DNA from: Deltaproteobacteria bacterium
GTDB taxonomy: Bacteria > Myxococcota_A > UBA796
Length of the DNA stretch: 7,370 nucleotides
Direction: 5' to 3'
Assembly (NCBI GenBank): GCA_002707085.1
Contig: PALY01000002.1
Coordinates: 48,785-56,154, forward strand
In this document: positions 1 through 6,684 of the stretch, piece by piece
Numbering within the stretch: position 1 is the first letter of the stretch
Layout: every line of letters starts with the position of its first letter
Position numbers and translations under genes: made by a program
The notes under the pieces: generated by a model
What the model saw: the letters and a program-made list of their open reading frames with translations, nothing else
Told to the model about the DNA's origin: nothing
The model's database searches: none

Positions 1-74
1 TTACGGAATGCACCGATTGCACCCACCGCAGCGGTGATCATCAGCAGGCTGGTGAAGGCAGAAAAAGAGGTCAC
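1..74 (-). CDS. Possible 5' end of a hydrophobic protein, cut by the window edge
   Basis: On the minus strand a GTG at 74-72 opens a frame that stays open to the window edge and reads VTSFSAFTSLLMITAAVGAI and on. It is hydrophobic and looks like the start of a membrane segment. It begins 7 bases after the stop codon of the M50B gene, so it would be the next gene of the same transcription unit. No convincing Shine-Dalgarno sequence precedes the GTG, only a G/T-rich stretch, and 24 codons are too few to name a family. Another in-frame start (ATG) lies within the hydrophobic stretch. It could equally be non-coding spacer; the call rests on the hydrophobic reading and close spacing only. Confidence 0.35.
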   Translation of the reverse strand, partial: MTSFSAFTSLLMITAAVGAIGAFR

Positions 75-81
75 ACCACAT

Positions 82-804
82 TCATACCGCGTGCGGTCTC
101 TTCTGCGTGTTGCCCCAGAATATTCGTAGCCCCCAACAGAGGGTCGCAATGCTGATGCCTCCGCAGACCAACCCCCAGAACCAATAAGGAAGGAACAGCG
201 CTCGAGACATCAATTCCACGTCGGATGGACTCGCACCCAATCCAGTGTTTGCAACCGATGTAAATAAATAGTCGGAGCGGGAGAAAACGCTCATTGCCAA
301 TTGAACACCCATAAACAGCACCACCATTTGGGCGGTCTGTTTGGAAGCTTTGATTCCGGACCACAAGCAAATGGTTGAAAGAGATCCAACAAAAACCCAG
401 CCGAAGATGTTTCGGATCACCATGACCAAGGCGACCACCAAGAGCACACCGATCACGACAAGTGCATTTTTGGAGGCTTTTTCGTGTTTTCCAACAACAA
501 AACACCCTGCAGCAGCAATGGCCGGCCCAATCAGACCCCCAGCACTAATGAATCCCGAAGCCAGTCGGCCGGGATTACCCACGGTAATGGCTGCCCCAGA
601 TCCATCGCTGTACAACACGAAGGATTCAAATTCTGAACCGACCATCATGGCCGCCAAACCATGACCGACTTCGTGAGCCAGTGTGGACAGCAAAACCAGG
701 GGGTATGCCAAAGCGGAGCCAAACGGAAGGGCGTAGATCACCACTGTGAAGACAATGCTTGTGATCAGGGCCACACGGGCGCGGTGTTGGGCGGTTGAAG
801 TCAT
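82..804 (-). CDS. M50B-type membrane zinc metalloprotease
   Basis: A 240-residue multi-pass membrane protein resembling the peptidase M50B-like family, the intramembrane zinc protease relatives of site-2 protease. The first hydrophobic segment spans about residues 11-40. HEVGH at 44-48 gives the two zinc-binding His and the catalytic Glu (family knowledge). A Gly/Ala-rich segment with GGLIGPAIAAAG (89-100) follows, as is usual downstream of HExxH in this family, with further hydrophobic stretches near 114-148, 158-173 and 206-230. Asp in SRSDY (near 178) and SPSD (near 195) are candidates for the third zinc ligand, which I infer only from position. The start at 804 is chosen because the extra 30 residues from an in-frame ATG at 894 are polar and family-atypical; neither start has a good ribosome binding site (AAAGAG lies almost against the 804 start). 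The substrate is unknown. It is divergent from the acyl-CoA dehydrogenase gene. Confidence 0.85.
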   Translation of the reverse strand: MTSTAQHRARVALITSIVFTVVIYALPFGSALAYPLVLLSTLAHEVGHGLAAMMVGSEFESFVLYSDGSGAAITVGNPGRLASGFISAGGLIGPAIAAAGCFVVGKHEKASKNALVVIGVLLVVALVMVIRNIFGWVFVGSLSTICLWSGIKASKQTAQMVVLFMGVQLAMSVFSRSDYLFTSVANTGLGASPSDVELMSRALFLPYWFWGLVCGGISIATLCWGLRIFWGNTQKRPHAV

Positions 805-996
805 GCTCTTTTGTTGTAGATACGGCTCATTTATCGTGGGTTGGTGAGTCGAGAAGGACTCTTGGTTCGAATACCCTCTACAATTCGGGGTCATTTCGTC
901 TTGTAGAATACATTTTGTTCAGAGGAATTGATCCTGAAATGGATCTCATGGAACTGTTCTTCAAAAGCATGAATATGGCGATTCTATGGGTTTAAG

Positions 997-1012
997 CTCA
1001 AAGCTCTTTGAG
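997..1012. repeat. Short perfect inverted repeat in the divergent intergenic region
   Basis: CTCAAAG (997-1003) and CTTTGAG (1006-1012) are perfect 7-base arms separated by CT. It lies about 50 bases upstream of the TetR-type palindrome, between two divergent genes. It could be a second regulator site or chance; it has no T-tract, so a terminator is unlikely. The rest of 805-1020 shows no credible gene. A TATTCT on the minus strand (910-905) is a weak -10 candidate for the M50B gene, without a clear -35. Confidence 0.35.
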
Positions 1013-1055
1013 GATACATGGTGCGTTTTCTTCAAGAAGAGCGGTGAGGATCGGT

Positions 1056-1061
1056 TACAAT
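1056..1061 (+). promoter_or_regulatory. Candidate -10 box of the acyl-CoA dehydrogenase promoter
   Basis: TACAAT differs from the sigma-70 consensus TATAAT at one base and lies 37 bases before the chosen ATG. The best -35 candidates (TTCAAG at 1031-1036, spacer 19) are poor, so the promoter may need an activator or another sigma factor. Its last three bases lie inside the adjoining palindrome, so a protein bound there should block RNA polymerase. Confidence 0.42.
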
Positions 1062-1080
1062 GAATGAACATTCATTCATT
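1059..1080. promoter_or_regulatory. TetR/FadR-type operator palindrome
   Basis: Two perfect 10-base arms, AATGAATGAA (1059-1068) and TTCATTCATT (1071-1080), flank a central CA. The core TGAATGAACATTCATTCA strongly resembles operators of TetR-family repressors, notably the FadR-type regulators that control fatty-acid degradation genes and release DNA on binding long-chain acyl-CoA (family knowledge). The site overlaps the -10 candidate and ends 17 bases before the start codon of an acyl-CoA dehydrogenase, which fits simple repression relieved by the pathway's substrate. The repressor gene is not in the window, and I found no second copy of the palindrome here. Confidence 0.75.
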
Positions 1081-1087
1081 AATTATT

Positions 1088-1093
1088 GAGAAG
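1088..1093 (+). promoter_or_regulatory. Ribosome binding site deciding the acyl-CoA dehydrogenase start
   Basis: GAGAAG sits 4 bases before ATG 1098. It lies inside the first codons that would be used if translation began at TTG 1086, which argues for the ATG. Confidence 0.55.
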
Positions 1094-1097
1094 AATC

Positions 1098-3050
1098 ATG
1101 ATCGAGAACGAAAACCGGACAAAAGAAGAAGACAAAAGCATCGAGTTGGCAGAAGAAAGCCGAGAGATGGATTGGAAATCAAAGTCATTTATGGCTTCGA
1201 TGTTCATGGGCGAACTGGATGTCAACATGTGCTACCCATTCCCGGAACAACAGTCTGAAGACAAGGCCATCGGTGATGAATGGTGTGCCAAAGTCGATGC
1301 TTGGTGTACTGAAAATGTAGACGGTGAAGAAATCGATGCATCTGGAGTCATTCCAGCGCACGTTCTTCGAGGCATGGCTGAGTTGGGCTTGTTTGGTATC
1401 AAGATTCCAACCAAGTACGGTGGCCTGGGTCTGAGCCAGACGAACTACATGCGGATTTTGGCGACTGTAGCGCTTCATTGCGGTTCCACAGTTGCAACAT
1501 TGAGTGCTCACCAATCGATCGGTGTGCCTCAACCCTTGAAGTTGTTTGGAACAGAAGAGCAGAAGAACAAGTTCTTGCCCATGCTTGCAAAGGGTGCGAT
1601 TTCAGCCTTTGGTTTGACTGAACCCACCGTGGGTTCGGATCCCGCACAAATGAAAACGACAGCGACGCCGACAGAAGATGGAAAACACTGGATCATCAAT
1701 GGTGACAAACTGTGGTGTACCAATGGAGTGATTGCAGACCTGTACGTCGTTATGGCGGCTACACCTCCCATCATTAAGCGTGGAAAAGAAGTCAGTCAGA
1801 TCACAGCGTTTATCGTTGAGCGTGACACACCAGGAATCGAAGTACTTCACCGTTGTCGTTTCATGGGACTGCGTGCGATTGAAAATGGTTTGATCCGATT
1901 TACGAACGTGAAGGTTCCAGCAGAGAACATCATTTGGGGTGAAGGCAAGGGCTTGCGTTTGGCGCTCACAACATTGAATGACGGACGCCTTGGGATTCCA
2001 GCCATTACTGCGGGAGCTACAGGCAACTTGACCGAACACATGGCGAGTTGGGGTAAGACCCGTCACCAGTGGGGAAAATACATCGGTGAACATGAGGCCG
2101 GTTGCGAAAAGCTCGCGCTGCTTGGTGGTGGTGAATACGCAATGAAGGCCCTATCGGACTTCTGTGCTGCGACCTCAGACCGGGGTGACACGGACATTCG
2201 CATGGAGGCTGCAGCCGCCAAGATGTACAACACAGAATTGGGCTGGGACCTGATTGATGTTGCACTCCAGTTCAAGGGCGGTCGTGGATATGAAACTGCG
2301 GCTTCGTTGAAGGAACGTGGCGAGTTGCCCATTCCAATTGAGCGGGCCATGCGAGATGCCCGAATCAACCGGATTGTAGAAGGCACCACCGATGTCATGC
2401 ACTTGTTCTTGGCTCGAGAGTCCTTGGACAAGCATCTCAAAATGGCCATGCCATTGCTGACCAAACGAACCAGTTTGGGAGAGAAGTTCAAGACGCTCAT
2501 TAAGTGTGGCTTGTTCTACTCCGTCTGGTACCCAAAACTGTGGTTGGGTGGCTTGTTCACCTCCTTCAGTCAGTTCGACGACGACTTGGCTGAACACATG
2601 CGTTGGATAGAAAGCCGCACCCGGAAGCTTGCTCGGAAGTTGTTCCACGCGATGGTACTCAATGGACCCAAGTTGGAAATGAAGCAACTGACGCTCGCCA
2701 GAATCGTTGATTTGGGTACCGAATTGGCTGTCATGGCTTTGGTGGCATCTCGGGCTCAGACTGAGCGTTCTCGAGGAGAAAAGACCAACGATCTTCGCGC
2801 TGAGTTTTGGCTGCAAAATGGCCGTTTACGGGTGAACAACCTGTTTGGACAGTTGCGTTCAAACACCGATAGCGCCGCGCGTAAACTTGCTGTGGAGATG
2901 ATGGAGTCTGTGGATACCTTAGAATATCCTGAGGTGGAATTCACAGCGATGGAAGATGAGATCGGTAGTGATCTCACCTCTGGTCGTCAGACCCATCGTC
3001 TGAGTCAGGGTGGAACGCTCCCATCTGTGGGTGAACAAGCCTCCAAGTAA
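1098..3050 (+). CDS. Acyl-CoA dehydrogenase, very-long-chain (VLCAD/ACAD9) type
   Basis: A 650-residue FAD enzyme expected to oxidise acyl-CoA to trans-2-enoyl-CoA, the first step of beta-oxidation. The N-terminal SFMASMFMGEL...YPFPE (30-50) matches the lead-in of VLCAD-type enzymes. Next come the helical N-domain with KIPTKYGGLGLS (102-113), the FAD/substrate motif GLTEP...GSD (172-181), and the C-domain with FKGGRGYE (392-399) and RINRIVEGTTD, where Glu428 of EGT aligns with the catalytic base of medium- and very-long-chain enzymes. About 210 more residues follow, the extra C-terminal domain that separates VLCAD-type from the usual ~380-residue family members and that in VLCAD serves dimer/membrane contact (family knowledge). 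ATG 1098 is chosen because GAGAAG (1088-1093) lies 4 bases upstream; an in-frame TTG at 1086 has no ribosome binding site and falls close to the operator. It is likely controlled by the palindrome at 1059-1080. It is fadE-like in role; chain-length preference cannot be read from sequence. Confidence 0.95.
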   Translation: MIENENRTKEEDKSIELAEESREMDWKSKSFMASMFMGELDVNMCYPFPEQQSEDKAIGDEWCAKVDAWCTENVDGEEIDASGVIPAHVLRGMAELGLFGIKIPTKYGGLGLSQTNYMRILATVALHCGSTVATLSAHQSIGVPQPLKLFGTEEQKNKFLPMLAKGAISAFGLTEPTVGSDPAQMKTTATPTEDGKHWIINGDKLWCTNGVIADLYVVMAATPPIIKRGKEVSQITAFIVERDTPGIEVLHRCRFMGLRAIENGLIRFTNVKVPAENIIWGEGKGLRLALTTLNDGRLGIPAITAGATGNLTEHMASWGKTRHQWGKYIGEHEAGCEKLALLGGGEYAMKALSDFCAATSDRGDTDIRMEAAAAKMYNTELGWDLIDVALQFKGGRGYETAASLKERGELPIPIERAMRDARINRIVEGTTDVMHLFLARESLDKHLKMAMPLLTKRTSLGEKFKTLIKCGLFYSVWYPKLWLGGLFTSFSQFDDDLAEHMRWIESRTRKLARKLFHAMVLNGPKLEMKQLTLARIVDLGTELAVMALVASRAQTERSRGEKTNDLRAEFWLQNGRLRVNNLFGQLRSNTDSAARKLAVEMMESVDTLEYPEVEFTAMEDEIGSDLTSGRQTHRLSQGGTLPSVGEQASK

Positions 3051-3068
3051 ACCTTGTTTGTAAATGCA

Positions 3069-3098
3069 AAGGCCCGACTGGAATCCCAGTCGGGCCTT
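3069..3098. terminator. Strong stem-loop, probable terminator after the acyl-CoA dehydrogenase
   Basis: Perfect 13-base arms, AAGGCCCGACTGG (3069-3081) and CCAGTCGGGCCTT (3086-3098), enclose the four-base loop AATC. The stem is GC-rich and begins 18 bases after the dehydrogenase stop codon. What follows on the plus strand (GCTGTATG) is not a proper U-tract, while the reverse strand runs into TTGCATTT, so termination may work in either direction or only partly. The next gene starts 24 bases later, so leaky termination with readthrough, or a 3'-end stabilising role, are alternatives. Confidence 0.7.
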
Positions 3099-3122
3099 GC
3101 TGTATGGGAAGATGATGTTCTA

Positions 3123-5345
3123 ATGCGCTTCCTCTCCTTTCTTTGCTGCTTGTGCATGTGCATGTTCCCGGTCCGGGGTCATGCTGCAGACTGGTCTGTA
3201 GAGCTTCAGGTGTACTCGACCCAGGGGGCGCCAACTGTCACAGCTTCCATCTTGGGTCAGCGGTCTAATGTGGCGATGACGAACCAAGGTGGTGATGTGT
3301 GGGTTGGTACAGTCCAGACTCCGCCATCGCAGTTGTTGCCAGTGACCCTGGCTTCAGGTGGAAATACAGCCCACGATATCGTGGTGTTGGAGTATGGAAA
3401 CCAGACCGTTTCATGGCAAAACGAATCGCCAGGACAGTTTCAACGTTCCAGTGCGGCGCGTGCTAGTGCGGACATAGCGGTCTCAGAAGCGGTCATTTTG
3501 TCCATGGCTGCATTGTGGACCTTGATTGTGGGTTGGGTCATCATTGGCCACCGGAAACAACGTGAAGGTGTGGCACCTGCGTGGAACCTTAGCCTTTGGC
3601 ACAGCGCGCTCTTTTGGTTTGCGATGGCAACCCTTTGGACTTGGCCTGCCGTATTGTCGACTGATTGGTTTATTGTGGGGCGACACTTTGATTTGCCAGG
3701 AACACTGTGGGTCATTGGTGCAGCCCCGAGATTGATGGGTGGACTCTCTGACTCCATGACGGCTTGGCCCGTAGGCGCAGATTTAGGACGGATAGATTCC
3801 TTTTTGTTGGTGCCAATATCGGCCGCACTGTCGTGGCTAAGTCCAGGCCGAATCCATGGACTGCTTCAGGTGTTCGGTGTGGCTTTAAGTGCTTTGGCTG
3901 CTGAACGTTTTGCAAAAGCGGTGGGTGCAAAGGCGCCTTGGACGTTGCTCGCTGGCTTTGGGTACGCATTCTCTGGTTTGTCTGCCAATGCCCTACTGGA
4001 GGGGCATGTTTACCATGTCTTCAACCCTTGGCTTCCCTTGTTTGGGTGGATGTTGTGGCGTGCCATAGAAGATGGATCGTCGAGACGTTTCGCTCTGGCA
4101 GCCACTGCATTGTATGCCCTTTGCTGGTTGACCACAGGCTACGCAGGGGTGGTGGCATCCTTGCTTCTTGTGGTGATGCTGGTCCGTTCAAAAGGTGTAT
4201 CGAAGAGCGCACGCATGGCTCTTGTTGGCTGTGTTTCCGTATCCGTTGGGTACGCGCTGTATTTTTTGTCGAATTCTGGAGATGGTGGGATCGCCGAGCG
4301 CTTACATCCGATTAGCGCCCATTTGGCCGGTATGTTGTCCCCCACCCCCGAGCTGGATCGAACGGAACATTCTTTGGCTCCTGTGCTGCTGGCGTGGATG
4401 ATGGCCCTTGTGGTTCTGGCCCCTCGGGTATTGGACTTGAAGCGTGGTGGGCGTTGGCGGCGTTTATGGTGGGCTGGCCTGCTCTCTTTGATCCTTTCGA
4501 TGCTGCCTCAAGTCGCTGCAAGTGCGGATTTGGTGTTGCTGCGACTGGAGATGGATGTCTTGGGTGAGAGTTTTTGGGCCTCTCTGCTTCGATTCCCTGC
4601 TCGCTTCGGATGGCTGTGGGCCTTGTGTGGTGGGGTTGTGGCAGCAAGAGTGGCCACAGAACTATCTCCACGATGGGGTCGTGCCGGTTGGTTGCTGTTG
4701 GCTGTAGTGTTTCTGGAGTCCTTTGTTCGGGTGGGTACACCGTTCCGCCAAGTGGCTCGATATGGCCAGACCTCACCCATTCTCGCTCAGGCGGAAGGTC
4801 CGGTTCTTGAAATGCTTCCCATGGTCGATGATCGGGGAGAAAATGTAGAAAGATGGCTCACTAATTTTTCTTGCATGGCCCAGAACGACCACGGTGTGAC
4901 ACTGACCGATGATTGTGTTCATACGCGTCCTCAGCAGGTGAGAAAAGCATTGAATTATTGGCTCCAAGATCGTCTTATCAGTGGTGAAATGGATGGCGTG
5001 AACGTTCAATTGCAGGCTTTGGGTATTCAAGGTGTTTCTTTGCAGTCGTCTCTCTTTGCTGCCAAAGAAGCGGCTTTGTTTGAGCGTGGTTTGATGACTC
5101 TGGATCCGCGCCCACACCGTGATTCCAGTCGTGGTGTGAGTGTGCGGATGTACACCCTTGATTCTGCTTCGGTGCAAGCCCCTGACGACGTGTATGCGTC
5201 GATGAATTTGACCCTACCCGAAAACGTAGGTTCGGACAGAGTGTGGGTGCATGGTGGAGGAAAAGGTCGCTTTAATGGCCTGGTGGCGATGCTTTCTTGG
5301 TTGCTGATCGCTGGGTTTTGGACTGTGGCATACCGACGATCATGA
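3123..5345 (+). CDS. GT-C-like multi-pass membrane protein, putative glycosyltransferase
   Basis: A 740-residue envelope protein. Residues 1-21 look like a cleavable signal peptide ending GHA|AD. A soluble, beta-rich-looking, Thr/Val/Gln-rich stretch (22-115) follows. About ten hydrophobic segments lie between 120 and 535, then an extracytoplasmic C-terminal domain (about 540-715, with Cys584 and Cys598) and a last membrane helix (718-737). The layout WPVGADL (215-221), GYAFSG (280-285), LLEGHVYHVFNPWLPL (291-306) and LLRFPARFGWL (488-498) recalls the large GT-C/YfhO-like membrane protein group that uses polyprenyl-linked sugars (inferred by layout, not close similarity). Asp181 and Asp190 after the second hydrophobic segment are candidate catalytic acids; no firm DxD is seen. 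ATG 3123 is preferred over an in-frame TTG at 3054 because it places the signal peptide at the N-terminus and avoids translating through the stem-loop; GGGAAG lies about 11 bases upstream. Its stop overlaps the mtgA start. Exact substrate unknown. Confidence 0.85.
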   Translation: MRFLSFLCCLCMCMFPVRGHAADWSVELQVYSTQGAPTVTASILGQRSNVAMTNQGGDVWVGTVQTPPSQLLPVTLASGGNTAHDIVVLEYGNQTVSWQNESPGQFQRSSAARASADIAVSEAVILSMAALWTLIVGWVIIGHRKQREGVAPAWNLSLWHSALFWFAMATLWTWPAVLSTDWFIVGRHFDLPGTLWVIGAAPRLMGGLSDSMTAWPVGADLGRIDSFLLVPISAALSWLSPGRIHGLLQVFGVALSALAAERFAKAVGAKAPWTLLAGFGYAFSGLSANALLEGHVYHVFNPWLPLFGWMLWRAIEDGSSRRFALAATALYALCWLTTGYAGVVASLLLVVMLVRSKGVSKSARMALVGCVSVSVGYALYFLSNSGDGGIAERLHPISAHLAGMLSPTPELDRTEHSLAPVLLAWMMALVVLAPRVLDLKRGGRWRRLWWAGLLSLILSMLPQVAASADLVLLRLEMDVLGESFWASLLRFPARFGWLWALCGGVVAARVATELSPRWGRAGWLLLAVVFLESFVRVGTPFRQVARYGQTSPILAQAEGPVLEMLPMVDDRGENVERWLTNFSCMAQNDHGVTLTDDCVHTRPQQVRKALNYWLQDRLISGEMDGVNVQLQALGIQGVSLQSSLFAAKEAALFERGLMTLDPRPHRDSSRGVSVRMYTLDSASVQAPDDVYASMNLTLPENVGSDRVWVHGGGKGRFNGLVAMLSWLLIAGFWTVAYRRS

Positions 5346-6250
5346 TGTGGCTATTCAAAATACGGAAGGTACTTTTGTACCTCACCTTGGGGCCTCTTCT
5401 TCTGGTGCTTTTGCATCTGTTGATTTTTCGATTCGTGTCGGTTCCGGTCACTCCTCTCATGCTCATTCGTGCCGTTCAGGGCGAAGATTTACAGCATGAA
5501 TGGGTACCCATCGAAGAGATGTCTCCGTTGATTGTTCGGTATGTCATTGCCGGAGAAGATCAGCGTTTTTGTATGCATCAAGGCGTCGACTATGAGGCTG
5601 TCCGCCGTGTGGTCGAAGAGGTTCGGGACGGTCAGCGAATGCGGGGAGCGAGTACCATCAGCATGCAGACAACGAAGAATCTGTATCTATGGCCAAGTCG
5701 TAGTTTCATCCGAAAAGGACTTGAGTTTGGACTGGTCCATCTGCTCGAGTTGTTTTGGAGCAAAGAGCGAATCATGGAGGTCTACCTGAATATTGTGGAG
5801 TTGGGTCCCGGTATTTACGGTGTTGAATCGGCGGCACAGCATCATTTTGGGCGTTCATCAAAGCGGTTGAGATCAGCACAGGCTGCGGCCTTGGTGGCCA
5901 TCTTGCCTGCGCCTCGAGCGTGGAGTCCGACGAACCCTACGCCAAGGCTTGGAGCAAAGGTTCAGATCATTCGCCGAATCGCCCGTTCGATGAAGGATGA
6001 GCAAACAGAATGTGTTCCTCATGCCAATGATGCGCCATCCACCCGAACCGGACCCAGGCGGGTGACATCGAAGAAACCCAAGGAGCAGGCTGAAGCTGAA
6101 TCTACGGATGAAGCAGAATCAGGAGGGTTGGACTCGCCGGCTGCGCTCAAGGATAAAGATGCACCCACCCATCACCAGGCCACTCCAAAGAAACCACGGA
6201 GCGGCAAACGAAAGAAAATCAAATCCAAGCGTCGGCGCCGTTCCCGCTAA
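5342..6250 (+). CDS. mtgA: Monofunctional biosynthetic peptidoglycan transglycosylase (GT51)
   Basis: A 302-residue inner-membrane enzyme that polymerises lipid II into glycan strands. One membrane anchor (about 9-33) precedes a GT51 domain and no transpeptidase domain follows. Motifs: GEDQRFCMHQGVD (71-83) with the catalytic Glu72; RGASTISMQTTKNLYLW (101-117); KERIMEVYLNIVELG (141-155) with the second conserved Glu146; GVESAAQHHFG (160-170). The stretch KNLYLWPSRSFIRKGLE is close to E. coli MtgA. Met108 replaces the first Gln of the usual QQ pair; Met here is known from PBP1C-type enzymes. Start 5342 is chosen because its ATG overlaps the stop of the GT-C-like gene as ATGA, suggesting translational coupling; no separate ribosome binding site is evident, and an in-frame start at 5297 would add only residues lying within the upstream gene. 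E. coli MtgA is about 242 residues; here a disordered, Lys/Arg/Glu-rich tail (about 220-302) is added, its last 43 residues antisense to the convergent gene. Confidence 0.93.
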   Translation: MMWLFKIRKVLLYLTLGPLLLVLLHLLIFRFVSVPVTPLMLIRAVQGEDLQHEWVPIEEMSPLIVRYVIAGEDQRFCMHQGVDYEAVRRVVEEVRDGQRMRGASTISMQTTKNLYLWPSRSFIRKGLEFGLVHLLELFWSKERIMEVYLNIVELGPGIYGVESAAQHHFGRSSKRLRSAQAAALVAILPAPRAWSPTNPTPRLGAKVQIIRRIARSMKDEQTECVPHANDAPSTRTGPRRVTSKKPKEQAEAESTDEAESGGLDSPAALKDKDAPTHHQATPKKPRSGKRKKIKSKRRRRSR

Positions 6251-6604
6251 ATACTCAGCTCGGGTGCCGATATGGAGTGTCCGTGGCAGGGTGGCCAGGG
6301 TGAAAATAGCGAGCAATCCAGCCATCAATGCCACGACTTTGGGGTGATCTCTTCCGGCCTTTGCGCCCAACCAGCCCATCACGACAACGGCGGCGGCAAA
6401 CATGCCGTAACTGCCAGTAGGAAGGGCTGAGGGATCGATAAAATATTGGAGATCCCAGTCGGGGTATTTCTCCAAAAAGGCAAGACCAGGAGCCGCCACA
6501 CCCGCCCCTGCAAACAGCAGAGGGATGTCAGCCCGGCCCTTTGGGTACCGCCAACTAAGGGCTCCTGCAGCAACAAAGGCAAAAGGAATATCGAAAGCAA
6601 GCAT
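6119..6604 (-). CDS. Small multi-pass membrane protein of unknown function
   Basis: A 161-residue protein with about five hydrophobic segments (near 4-18, 26-43, 65-80, 90-106 and 130-152) and a positively charged C-terminus (ERSRR). I do not recognise the family. A short loop reading YPDWDLQYFIDPSALPTG (47-64) between segments 2 and 3 is the most distinctive part. The ATG at 6604 is the only usable start, because an in-frame TAG lies two codons upstream; no ribosome binding site is evident. Its last 43 residues and stop lie opposite the mtgA tail in the same codon register, and it is divergent from the GMC oxidoreductase gene with 35-80 bases between them. Regular spacing of hydrophobic segments across the whole length, including outside the overlap, supports a real gene; lack of a ribosome binding site and the overlap lower certainty. 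Confidence 0.62.
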   Translation of the reverse strand: MLAFDIPFAFVAAGALSWRYPKGRADIPLLFAGAGVAAPGLAFLEKYPDWDLQYFIDPSALPTGSYGMFAAAVVVMGWLGAKAGRDHPKVVALMAGLLAIFTLATLPRTLHIGTRAEYLAGTAPTLGFDFLSFAAPWFLWSGLVMGGCIFILERSRRVQPS

Positions 6605-6684
6605 GGGCTAACGTTACCATTCATGGGCGGGAGGAGACCCTGACGACGCTAACAGCCACCTCACTTTGGCCCACAGAGGAACGT
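6605..6684. promoter_or_regulatory. Compact divergent promoter region
   Basis: Only 80 bases (or 35, if the GMC gene starts at CTG 6640) separate the start of the minus-strand membrane protein gene from the GMC oxidoreductase gene. Promoters for both must lie here or within the neighbouring coding sequence. I see no clear -35/-10 pair, palindrome or operator. The notable element is GGAGG at 6630-6634, a candidate ribosome binding site for the CTG start. Confidence 0.35.

Noticed and set aside
82..85. ATGA overlap between the M50B stop and a following ATG on the minus strand
   Set aside because: The frame from that ATG closes after four codons (ATG AAT GTG GTG TGA), so it cannot start a gene.
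71..505. 144-codon minus-strand frame overlapping the M50B gene in another phase
   Set aside because: Translation is Cys/Arg-rich without any pattern, while the other phase gives a coherent metalloprotease.
795..995. 66-codon plus-strand frame across the M50B start and the intergenic region
   Set aside because: No ribosome binding site, no coherent composition, and it overlaps the 5' end of the M50B gene.
1028..1038. TTCTT-C-AAGAA small palindrome
   Set aside because: Five-base arms of low complexity are expected by chance; there is no supporting context beyond lying near the weak -35 candidates.
2175..2816. 213-codon open frame on the minus strand inside the acyl-CoA dehydrogenase gene
   Set aside because: It lies wholly opposite a gene with clear family motifs and has no recognisable domain, membrane pattern or ribosome binding site; it is a shadow frame.
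4312..4776. 154-codon minus-strand frame inside the GT-C-like gene
   Set aside because: Pro/Arg/Thr-rich translation typical of the antisense of a hydrophobic gene; no start context or family features.
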